Shown here piece after piece: positions 51,001-61,300 of a DNA stretch of 64,000 nucleotides. How positions within the stretch are numbered: position 1 is the stretch's first letter; the number at the start of each line of letters is the position of its first letter. The stretch comes from Bugulina stolonifera (lineage: Eukaryota; Bryozoa; Gymnolaemata; Cheilostomatida; Bugulidae). The stretch covers positions 7,168,701-7,232,700 of the forward strand of contig OW285195.1 in assembly GCA_935421135.1 (NCBI GenBank). Direction: 5' to 3'. The notes below the pieces were generated by a model. That model ran no database searches. It saw only the letters and a program-made list of their open reading frames with translations, and was not told the DNA's origin. The position numbers were made by a program, and so were the translations under genes.

Positions 51001-51951
51001 ATCTGTTGGCATTACTTACAATAGAAAATGATTGTTTGACCTTGGTTGACCTTGGTTGAAATGCTCGCACTAAATTCACTCCAACGGTCTTCTGCATTCT
51101 CATGCTTGTACCAGTTTACAACCTCTAATTCCATGTAAATATGAAGTGCATTTGTATGAATTATTATATGACTGGTACAGAGTCAGTTGTGTTACTAATA
51201 TATGCATAGCCTGTGCTCTATGTCATTGTTGTATGCTGTTAGGTTGCTAGATGTACTGAGAGACTTTGCTACCTCAGACTGGCAGTTAGCTGGGCTAGTC
51301 TGCCAAGTATTCTGGAACTACAGCGTTGACATTCGCAGCAGCAACATGACTTTCGGGGAGAAGGAAGGCCAACAACTGGTCTCTCTCCTCACTGACTATA
51401 TTGGTGAGTAGCTGGTCAGTCAGTCACACTGTCAGTTTGTTATACATAGTTATAGTCATAGTCATAGTCATAGAGCAGTCAATTAGTCAGACAGTTAATC
51501 AGTTGGTCATGCATGTAGTAATGCAGTTCATCAGTTATACAGTCATCTAGTATGTCACACAATTAATCAGTCAGTCAATTGATCTTATAGTCAGTTGTTC
51601 ATACAGCTAGTCAGTCATATTATAGTCACAGTTAGTCATACAGTTAGTCAATCAGTCATGCAGCTATTCAGTCATATTATAGCCATGGTTAGTCATACAG
51701 TTAGTCAGTTAGTCAAACACCCATAGTTGCTAATACGACTGGATAGTAAGTAATACAGTCAGTGACTAACTAAAAGTTATTTATTCACAGACAATGCACA
51801 TCTGCCTTCTGAGAGCGACTCATCATCAGAGATGAGGCAATACCTCCATGACTCATGGATATCAGAGTTCTGTGCTGTAGCAGCTCAACTGAGGAAGCGG
51901 GTTAAATCTCATCAGTCAAAGTTTGTAGAACTTTCCCCTCCTCGCTCATAG
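39092..51951 (+). CDS. ARMC2: Armadillo repeat-containing protein 2 (ARMC2), 18 coding exons
   Basis: Exons: 39092-39235, 42765-42895, 43040-43304, 43723-43887, 44161-44293, 45730-45864, 46083-46198, 46435-46537, 46921-47093, 47650-47846, 48254-48353, 48836-48976, 49590-49743, 50073-50195, 50371-50487, 50782-50914, 51243-51403, 51791-51951; 2652 nt, 883 aa, close to the vertebrate length. The N terminus has the ARMC2 signature QIVSEAKRELQ then TTRPYTPREDGRTLFGPTS. Exons 3-5 are Ser-rich and disordered. Exons 6-18 form helical armadillo repeats (LYCCGVIKFLATNPKLAEIL; LRVCFVLGNLAQHDEESR; VYFCSGVLTNLMHDADKRPI; DWQLAGLVCQVFWNYS). The C-terminal WISEFCAVAAQL matches the family end. In vertebrates ARMC2 is needed for sperm flagella and radial spoke delivery, so a ciliary role is expected here. 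The start ATG is the first in its exon, after a TTGTAG acceptor. Confidence 0.93.
39620..39725. repeat. GC-rich hairpin element in ARMC2 intron 1
   Basis: A sharply GC-rich island in AT-rich sequence. CAGGGGGCC (39665-39673) pairs with GGCCCCCTG (39679-39687) around loop GCCTA, and a further GC-rich near-palindrome follows (GGGTCCGGGGCAGCGCC). It looks like the terminal hairpin of a mobile element; its other boundary is unknown. Confidence 0.55.
41741..41864. mobile_element. MITE-like inverted repeat, 124 bp
   Basis: AACTGAGGTTCATTATTAAC at the left end matches, in inverted orientation, GTTAACAATGAACCTCAGTT at the right end. The inner sequence is also largely self-complementary (AAATAATATTTT near both sides). 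It lies in ARMC2 intron 1 with no coding capacity. No clear target duplication, so the superfamily is not assigned. Confidence 0.65.
42618..42631. repeat. Perfect 14-bp GC palindrome
   Basis: GGGTCGCGCGACCC, followed by GGCGCC, after a T-rich run and 134 bp before ARMC2 exon 2. Possibly part of the same repeat insertion that fills intron 1, but the link is unproven. Confidence 0.5.
43445..43620 (+). repeat. SINE-like fragment with B box in ARMC2 intron 3
   Basis: AGTAGTGGTTTACATGCTGAG followed by GGTTGAAGTCC (43497-43507) resembles a shortened tRNA head; the sequence after it (CATGGAAGATCAGCTTTCC) has no coding features. Degenerate copy. Confidence 0.45.
44764..45510. repeat. 36-bp minisatellite, about 20 units, in ARMC2 intron 5
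   Basis: Tandem units of exactly 36 bp. Each contains AATGTACATAGATCTATATG or the variant with ATACATC, then TACGGTATGT or TACAGTATGT. Left-end units are mainly the variant type and right-end units the main type; one unit near 45450 has a small insertion. A 36-bp period without stops leaves 250-300-codon frames open on both strands; these are repeat artefacts. Confidence 0.95.
45591..45729 (+). repeat. Duplicated acceptor region before ARMC2 exon 6
   Basis: The block ending CTGTTATACTACTACAG at 45650 is repeated with the same end at 45729. The downstream acceptor keeps the frame. The upstream one is 79 nt away, shifts the frame and would meet a stop within the exon. Confidence 0.8.
45815..45914 (+). 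repeat. 50-nt tandem duplication of the ARMC2 exon 6 end and donor
   Basis: The last about 46 nt of exon 6 plus GGTGAG reappear immediately after the true donor, giving a second donor at 45915. The offset of 50 nt shifts the frame, so the first donor (after 45864) is the coding one. The two copies differ at two or three positions. Confidence 0.8.
46790..46837. repeat. Two adjacent hairpins in ARMC2 intron 8
   Basis: TACCCCA/TGGGGTA with a 2-nt loop (46790-46805), then CTAGAAGAGGAA and TTCCTCTTCTAG flanking one base (46813-46837), a perfect 12-bp inverted repeat. Confidence 0.7.
47117..47341. repeat. 13-bp repeat and 105-bp-spaced duplication in ARMC2 intron 9
   Basis: Five copies of GTCATAACCTCCT follow exon 9. 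A longer block with TTATGTCGCCAAGTCAC occurs near 47200 and again near 47315, showing a second, older duplication. Confidence 0.75.
51430..51730. repeat. Degenerate CAGTCAGT/TCATAGT repeats in ARMC2 intron 17
   Basis: Irregular runs of TCAGTCA, ATAGTCATAGTC and GTTAGTCATACAG-type words over about 300 bp. Low-complexity, no gene. Confidence 0.6.
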
Positions 51952-54900
51952 GAACTCATGTCACCAGAAATTGTAATATTTTTTGTGCACTGCATGGTGT
52001 CTGAAGTGGCAAAGAGGTGGTCGAACCAGCAAATTTTGATTTACAAATACCAGCCAATGCCTATAGACTATATGTAGAGGATACAGTGTACTACCGTAAG
52101 ATCTCGTCCATATATGTTACAAACATGAGTGAATTTTAGCTTCATATTCTGTAGAATTATCTTCTCGTGGCTTCCACAATCTTCTACAGTTGTTATGATC
52201 AGTCTATTCTCTATTGTTATTTCTCACAGTTATAACGTAACAGCCGAATGACACATTGCATACATACATGTATTTTGCATTTACATGTATGTAGCTTATG
52301 CAGTTGTATAAATTTTATTTGGCATAGAAAAATGGATAGCTTTTAAACTGCACAGCCTGTTATTAATGTACTGTTAAGTGTGAGATTGTGAGTTGTCTGC
52401 ACATGTGCATGTGTCATTCTCATTGCTCATTAGTATTTTTGTATCCGTCCTAAATCGTTTGCTGTTGATTGTTTAACTATTAATTTAATGACTATTTGTC
52501 AAAGTTATTTTAAATTTAAGTTAGTGATCAGTATTGCCAGATTTACCCCACAAATAGCCTACAATGTATTTTATATTATTTATTAATGTAATGTCTATTG
52601 CTGTAGAATTATTTTTCTTAATATTTATTTTTGCTGAAACATCTTCTCAGCATGATTTCTGTGATATGAGTAAAAGACATACTTGGAAGATCTCTCTCTT
52701 GCTGCTTGAAACAGCAACATGCTTTGAAATAAATTCATGAAAACAATGAGGTGTAACACTAGTATTCCTTTCATATGTACAATGTAGCTTAGGGAAACTT
52801 GTAGATATCAATTGGTAATATATTGTAATGGTTATACTAAGGTATAGACAGGAGAAAGATGAGCACTATGACCTAGTGTCTCTATCTTATTACATGTAGA
52901 TGTGCTTTCTTTGCTATTGCTGTTAGGAGTTGTAATCACTTTTTTGCTATCGAAATATGAAGCATTTACCATCTCAAGACAGTGTTATGCTGTCTTTGTA
53001 TACTATCGCAGTCATTATGTTCACTGACAGGAGTTATCCTCTCTCAATACGAACATGTGACGTCTATTGAATGGAGTTACTTCCTGTTCATGTAATTTTG
53101 TACTTTCACGTTGTATCTACTATGTACTATCAAATACTAGAATTTAAAAATAAATTGCTTTCTTTTCTGCTTATGTCTTTCACAGGCATTGCACACAAAT
53201 ATTACCCTGAATACAGACCTAAGTGACCACATAGCAAAAATAATGTCTGAAGTGCAAAATATGACTACAATATATACTGTCCTTCACCAATGGGTAATTT
53301 CTAGGAGAATGTACGGTTTGAGTTTTCACCTATTGAACATGTTAACTAATTGTATTTTACTTTCTAGTAATTGGTAGGTAGTTTACCATATCACAATTTA
53401 CCTAGCTTCATCAAACGCTGTTAGACAGTGCGTTGTTGTATGTTATTAACATCATTAATGTGCAGGTCTGTTTGCCCTAAAATATCTAGGGAAGCAAATG
53501 GGCTTACAGCCAAGTACAAGTACATCATATATCAGCCATCTACAACTATTGATGGCTCCAACCTCATCAAGTTGTAAAAACACCAACACGCTGTCACTAG
53601 TACATGTAAAATAATTCCGCTATTTTTTGCATCTATCGTTGTTGCTATCTGTCTGTCAGCATTAGTGCATCAATGTCACTAGTGTGTACACTGTTAATGC
53701 TTGATGGGTGTTCCTCACTAAAGTCTGATATCCGTCTCGGGATAGAATCGGTGCAGGTGGTACTCTCTCCATCTATGAGTATGTTCTGTCTGTTGCTAGA
53801 GGAGATGAAGTGCATGTTTGTTGGTGGTAGTGATCTATTAGTTTCAGCTCTGTGTGGCTTTAACCCTTGACTTCAAATGAGAGATTTTTCTGTGTCTGTT
53901 GGTTTTGAATTATTACTCTTTTGAGGTAAGATACCACAATAGTTGGATGGCTTGATGTATTGCAATGAGCCGACAAGGTGGTCAACTAGATTTATCACAA
54001 AACCAACTCATCATATCATATCTCATCATATTATATCTAGTGACAAGAGTTATGCTCTCTTTGTAGTCTAATATACCTACTATCATAATAAATTATACAA
54101 TTTACTGATGGGAGTTATGCTCTCTCTATGCAGAAGTTACACTCTCTCTGCACTACCATGTGATAATATTACTGGCAGGAGTTAGGCGCTCTAACCATAC
54201 CTCCATTATTGATATCTTCATATGATATGGGACAGTGCAGTATTCTTGAAATTGTCCAAGTTCAAAGTAGACTATACTTTGTAAATTGATCTAATCCTCA
54301 ATTCACTGTTGTAGTGCAAAGAGAAGATGATTTTATGCAAGATAATTATGTATTATATGTATGCTGTAATATTTTATAAAATGATACCTAATAATACTAT
54401 AACATTGTGCATATGCTTTATATTTCTTAATTATCGCCATACGTGTATTGAATTGTTGAACATAAAATGAAGGTTAGAGAAGTTTGCCATGTGTTATAAT
54501 TATCTCTTGGTACAGGAGTGACATCAACATTGTATATGGTGTATTCGTGTGCTTACAGTTCTATCTGTAAAATCAGCTGATATGTTAGATGTCAGTGTGT
54601 TACCGGTCATTGTATTATGTAATTTGACTCTCCAGTATATTTATTATATAATTGGAATGACATCATAGAATGAATGTAGAGTGTCTTTCCTTCTATTGAT
54701 AACATAGTAGGAAAATGCAAATTTATGCATTTTATGCAGGATGATGCGCTTCATAGCCCATATTGCATAATTACCATGTACATGTATGTGAGTATACAGT
54801 ATTCTGTACAGTTCTCAAAATCTTTGGAATAATAAAACAATATAGTATAAAACAAGGTAGAACACACATCTTGTTATTCTATTATTTGCTATACAGCACA

Positions 54901-57900
54901 GTTACGATAAAATATCTCATGGATGGATATATGTATATTATGTATACGGATATCGCATAAATGTACTTGAACCGACGCCTGTTTTTAGACATCCCCAGGG
55001 CGTTATATTTATGTTTTTCAACTTTTTCTCACGAAATAATAGTAATTATACAGCACTAACATAACTTCATAGAGCAGAGTTTTTTATACTCTTATTCACT
55101 TTGTTATGCACCTCCTTGTAGGATGTATATTCAAAGCCAATTTAAAAGCAGTTTTGAAAACATCAAGATCTCGGCCAGCTCAGTTACTGTACATGACCAA
55201 TTTCTTAGTATTTGGTGATAAATATATGGAAAAGGTAAACCTAATTAGGCACCTGACCAAATTTGACACCTAAATAAGTATGGAACTGTATTTTCTGCAA
55301 TTCACTTCTAGTGGGCGTTTTCCATAAACAAGTCTTTGATCTTCATTATTCATTTTTTAAAAATGCGAATCTGTCTATAATTTATATTATTTTTAAATTT
55401 AAAAATATTTAAAAGTCAAAAAACACTCTACGGTTGTCTGGTAAATTCTGGTTAGATATAAAGAACTCACCAGTATCTCTGGCCTAAAGGCAGACAACAC
55501 TCTGCCCCATTATTTCCCAAACTGGTCAGCCTAAACTAATGGGCCGTGTTTTGCCAAATCTCTATCATCATTCAGTCGACCTGTTTACAAGTTGAGAGCC
55601 AAATCGTCGATAATACTTGGCAAGCAAGTGAAGCAAGTAATCCATAGCTAGCCTTGGTTTCTACAGATACAATACAATACTAGTTATATGACATGGGTTC
55701 CTCTTTGCAATATGGTATATTTTACCCTTGAAACCCCACTACACTCATCCGCAATAATCATTCACAAAGATTGAGGAATGAATTATGCAATTTTGAATGA
55801 GAGATTTTAAAAGACATCACATCACTAGTTGTTACAGTTTACCTTGCTGACAGCCTATATAGCATTATGGACTACATTGCAGTGTTTTGAAATTATCTAG
55901 AAAAATCTACGTAATAATTAACCTTATTATTTAGAGCCAGAACGCTGACTAATGTGTTATTGGCGTGATTGGGGGAGCGCTGAAAGAGTGAAAACGCTGC
56001 TACAAAAGCTAGCAGTCTAGCAGAGTATTAGTTGGTATATGTTGGTATACATCATAGCTTGCTGTTCCTACATTTACAAGCGTGCAGATGTGCTTCTATA
56101 AACTTGCATCCAGTTGTTCAACTATGAATTTACAAGCTTAGAAGCCAGGCTACTCTTATCATCTTTTGATGGACTTTGCCCCCAGTTTATCTGATAATAT
56201 AGGAGGTACACCCAAGATTTTTTCATCAAAATTTCTCATTCATGTTAAAATAGAGCTACGGTTAAGTATTATTTTCTCTGAAGCACATTAGATTAAATAA
56301 ATGCAAAATAAGCTCATAAATTGGGCTGAGTGGGACAGACATCTTGATTTATGTGAACTAATACATCTATGATTTGAACTCATCACTTGCCAATTTTATG
56401 CTATTATGTTCTAACTTAATCCATGTCATGTATATTTATAACTGAATTATGTTTAAAGTAACAAAAAACATTATGTGGAATATTTTAATCCAACTACAGT
56501 AACACTAAGCTGCCCTAGACATGAGCTACTAAGGGGTGTAGAAAGTTTTTTCAGCAAAGGGGTTCAAGGGCAAAGGGAGCAGTTGTTTAGGCTGTTCGCT
56601 GCTACGGTGATCACAAGCTGTGATACTGCTGCTAGCGAGCTAACCTTGTATATTACATCCGAAGGAGCAACAAAACAAAAATTTGAATTGAAGTGTAATT
56701 ATTACAAGTTTGAGTGGCTTGTAAAGTTCAGGTGTTGGTGTCACCCCTGCCAAATGCAAATCATTTAAATAACTCCTTCACCTTTAACCTCATCGTTAAG
56801 GCGTAATATAGCTGAGTTTAAAGTTACCACCCATTCTAATTCTGATTTTTTAAACAGATTAAAAAAATTGGTTGTTTAACGTTCCTTAATTTAGAGATTA
56901 TGTTTATAATGTCAATTTGTAGAACTTGCTATCTTTTTTAATAAATCTGATGGCAGTTCATCTAAATATTACGATTATTTTCAGGCGTTCTGCAATAATA
57001 CATGTACTTTTGAACAGCAGCTGCAGTGGAACAAATGAAAACGCATATTTGTGCTTAAGCAAGTAACAATATTAATAGTTGGCTTATTGTGAACTAATTT
57101 ATTTCAATCTATGTAATGCAAGCCTAGTAACAATATAGCTAACCTTATGGCTGGAGTCGTCTGCTCATTATGTTCTGCTGATTCTTGGGAACATTCCCAT
57201 CTGATCTCTTCTGACTTCAACCCATCAAATATTATATAGATATAAAAACTAAATCAAAATAAAAAATAAGCCTTGTTTTAGAAAATAAGCCTTGTTTTCA
57301 ATAGAAGCTATATAGCATGCGCTACTGAAAATAAATCAATAAACCCATTTCCTAATATTCTAGTAGTATTAATACACAATAACAGTACAGAAATGTTATA
57401 TTATACAGAGTCAAAACATCGTCAAACTTTTGTGAAATTAGAATTTGGCAGCACAAATAAGAAAGGGCATAGTAAAACTAAAGAAGAGGAGAGAACTTGT
57501 GAGAATGAGATTCATTAGTGGGCACCAGTCTCAAGGTCAGGTATGATTGGTTGTATGAAAAAAATCCTTATAATTTCATAGCTCATACATGGAACAATAT
57601 GCACTGTATGAATTGTTTGACTATGCCTACAATACAAGTACAATCATGTAGAATCATATGGAGTGAAATCTTAAGGACAGAACCAGAATACAGTGCCCAT
57701 CATTTCTTTCAGAAATCTTTAATTCCATGCTATCACCATAGTAACAAATCATTGCCCGATCAGCGGAAGACAGCTTCCTTCTCTAACAGTTTTTATGCAG
57801 GAGCAGGTAACTTTCATATAAAAAAAATATATTTTGAACATTCATGTTATTGCCCAATAGCTAAGTCAACAGCCATCCAAGTACTATCAGCTTGTGACTG

Positions 57901-58315
57901 ACACTCTGTCTGTTCCCTTGGTGTAGACCTGTAGGTTACTTCTCTAAATAACGCAATCCAGTTTCCCAAGCTAAGACAATCTCTGGGCCTAATCCATCCC
58001 ATAATCCCCTTTACACAAACCTATTTAGTCAACATCTACATGTGTTTACTTAATCTGTTTTATGAATGAAACAAGGAAAACCTGCGGGCTAATGTCTATT
58101 ACACGGCTGGTTTGGAGATCAGCCACATAAACAGAGAGTTGTGTAAGGCAAGCAGAGTTTAGAAATAGTAGCATGGTTAAATGATGACCACACAGCACCA
58201 GATGACACCCCTGCAGGGTCAGTGAAGCTGAACAGAGCCTCTCCATCAAATGGATATAAAACTGTACAAACTCACCCATTCTCGGTCAGTCTGTGTTTAG
58301 AGATCAGATGGAAAT
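51952..58315. other. Gene-poor interval between ARMC2 and the Ig gene
   Basis: AATAAA at 52728-52733 may end the ARMC2 transcript. Beyond it I can name no gene. Weak plus-strand exon-like blocks with plausible splice ends are 53187-53293 (TTTCACAG acceptor, TGG|GTAATT donor) and about 55122-55234 (CTTGTAG acceptor, AAG|GTAAAC donor, reading CIFKANLKAVLKTSRSRPAQ). A protein-like frame lies at 56475-56768. None shows a recognisable domain. Several GGAGTTATGCTCTCT-like words recur between 53020 and 54190. Confidence 0.4.
52728..52733 (+). terminator. Possible ARMC2 polyadenylation signal
   Basis: AATAAA about 780 nt after the ARMC2 stop. No earlier canonical hexamer was noticed in the 3' flank. 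Confidence 0.4.
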
Positions 58316-61300
58316 ATGAGCTCTGCATTAAATTCCATAATATTAGACTGTCTGCTGATAGCAACGGCTGTATACCAAGGTACGTCAAATAGTAATGTAA
58401 TTATATAAAGTATTTCTAGCCTGTAATTTATTTATATAAATATAATAAACTTTATTTCGTAAGCTGTATTATTTTGGAAATGCATTCGTCATCTAATATT
58501 ACTGGAATGTATGTGATGAAGCATTTATTATGAAAAGTGTTTCTTGTGTGCAACCTGTGTTCTATACTTACAATAATATTTTGACTAGCCTTGTTGCGTT
58601 TGAGAAAGTCTGGTTTACGGTGGAGTGTACGTCATATAACACGAGTGTCCTTGTGGCAATCTTGTGCTGAAGGCTGTGCTTGTTTGTATCTTTTGACAAT
58701 CTAAACTGTTTAACATGAGATTTCCTTAATGAAACTAAAATAATAATTATTGTTGTTTTTATGAAACTACTAAATTCTCACCCATACACCTTATTAGTTT
58801 CAGCTTGGAAAGAACACGTCGTTACACACGGATTAGTTATCATATCATCTTTTTTTGTTTTTGATTGAGTAATGTATTATTTATTACCTTATTTTTGCCA
58901 AACTATTTTGTGCAAGCATAATTAATATTATATTTCAAAGTGAAAACAAGGCAACAAAGAGCCTATCAATGTCAGAAAGTATTGCTAAGCCATGTATTTA
59001 CCAATCTTTATTATTATACATGTACATGTAGTACATCGTTAGTCCTGTGTGGGATTACATGCAATGCAATACAGGAGAGTAGGTGCAAAAGTGAAGAAAC
59101 TTGAGATAGCCTTTGCTCTTCGCCGCAGAAGTTTTCTTCTCTATATTTTGTTGGTAGACCACCCATACCCCAAGCCCCGATCCCAAACAAGGAACTAAGG
59201 ATATCTCAATTTCTCCACACAAGTGGATCCGGTGTGACAGCAGTAAAAATCCCTGAGTGCCATGAAAAGCCAATCAAGGCTATAACAACTGGGGGAGGGG
59301 GGCGCGGGGCGGGGCGAAGGCAGGCATTTGGGTCGGCTCAAAAACTGACTCATTCACAAACATTTTAGCGTCGACTTCACAGTCTAACAGGAAGTTTAGG
59401 TAAACTGGTCACCTGTAGATACATAGTTGTGTTATAAGCATGAGGCAGGAATACCCTAACTCAGAAATCATCTTCCCACAACTGAAAATAGTTGTTCCAG
59501 CCCTGGTAAAGGCACTAACAGAAGGCAAGAAATTATACATGTAGGACTAAGTTATACAAATAAAGCAAGTAAAGTTTGTGTTGTGCATCCAAGGAACTCT
59601 GACATTAACTTCAGCACATAATTTCCGTGAAATATGTGCTGCAACCATTAAAAGACATCAATTTTTTGTCTAGTAACTCAACGTCATTATTAGAGTGATG
59701 AAATGTTGCCTCATTTAGTGATGAAAAGTTTACCAGCTTATCATGTCCATTCATTACCACAACTAATATGTTCTTTAGGTTTTCATGTATTTGAAAGATT
59801 TACATTCTTAAAAGCCTCTAATGACAACTAGAGAGCAATATTTAGACAATAATCCAATTAAGTACATACTTGTATGTACTGTGTTATATAATCCTGTGGG
59901 AGCAGCCGTGGCTTAGGGGTTAGAATGCTGAGCTTTCATGCTGAAGGTTCCAGGTTCGAATCCCGGTCACGGTGGTGTTAGGAAGAGCATTCAGCCACAA
60001 TTGCTCCTGTGCCTCATATAAAAGTCCTTGGGGTCATTGCAAACCGGCATGACTTCAAGGCAACTCCTCTACCCCCGCCAAAAAAAGGCCATGTCATCTG
60101 GGCCTTTCCCACAGGGAGTTGGCCAGTACTGGCACCTGGCAGTACAAGCTGCAAGGGGCTGGTCACGCTGAGGAGTATTAGCCGGTGAGTTTTTATATAA
60201 TCTTGTGATTTATTTCAGTGGTGCCACTACAACCTATACCCAGAGTGCGGCGTTCAGGGGAGACAATCGCAGTAGCAGCAGGACAAACGTTGCAACTGGA
60301 ATGCGTTGTAGAAAATGTACCAAGAAAGCTAAAGGTATTTATTAGACCTAGAACTAATAACAATACTGATTAATACTGTATTTATTTAAAAACACATGCT
60401 ATACCTATATACCTCTGTAGATGTACAAAACCCGTCAAGGTCAAAGTCCTTGTCAAGCAAATATAATAACGATGTTCCAACGTTCCGCATATTTTACAAC
60501 GTATACATACCAATATATTCAATATAATGTATTAACTTTTAGATAAAATATACCAGACACTTTACACAAAAGTCTAATTACTTATTCTGGAGGCATAGCT
60601 TAGGTATCTATACTTTACATAGCCCATGCACTTATACCTTACATAGCCATAAGTAGCCCCTATACCATAAGTAGCCTGAGTACCTATACCATAAGTAGCC
60701 TGAGTACCTATACCATAAGTAGCCTATGTATCTATACCACCAGTAACCTATGTACCTATATATTATATTATAAGTAGCCTATGTACCTATACCATAAGTA
60801 GCCTATGTACCTATACCATAAGTAGCCTATGTACCTATACCATAAGTAGCCTATGTATCTGTACCATCAGTAACCTATGTACCTATACCATATTATAAGT
60901 AGCTTATGTACCTATACCATAAGTAGCCTATGTACCTATACCATAAGTAGCCTATGTACCTATACCATAAGTAGCCTATGTACCTATACCATAAGTAGCC
61001 TATGTACCTATACCATAAGTAGCCTATGTACCTATACCATAAGTAGCCTATGTACCTATACCATGAGTAGCCTATGTACCTATACCATAAGTAGCCTATG
61101 TACCTATACCATAAGTAGCCTATGTACCTACATGTATACTTTACATAGCCTGTGTACCTACACTTTACATAGCATGTGACAATGTCAATGCCATGGTACA
61201 TGTAATTAGAAAATACTGTCTAAACATGACGATGTACTGGGAATTCTGCATGCCATTTATAGACATAAATAATCCATCAAGTGAATGATATTAGTGAGAA

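Noticed and set aside
59896..59970. Functional tRNA gene
   Set aside because: A and B boxes are good, but the anticodon arm does not fold properly and a long SINE body follows.
60877..61201. About 100-codon frames on both strands
   Set aside because: Generated by the 24-bp minisatellite in the Ig gene intron.
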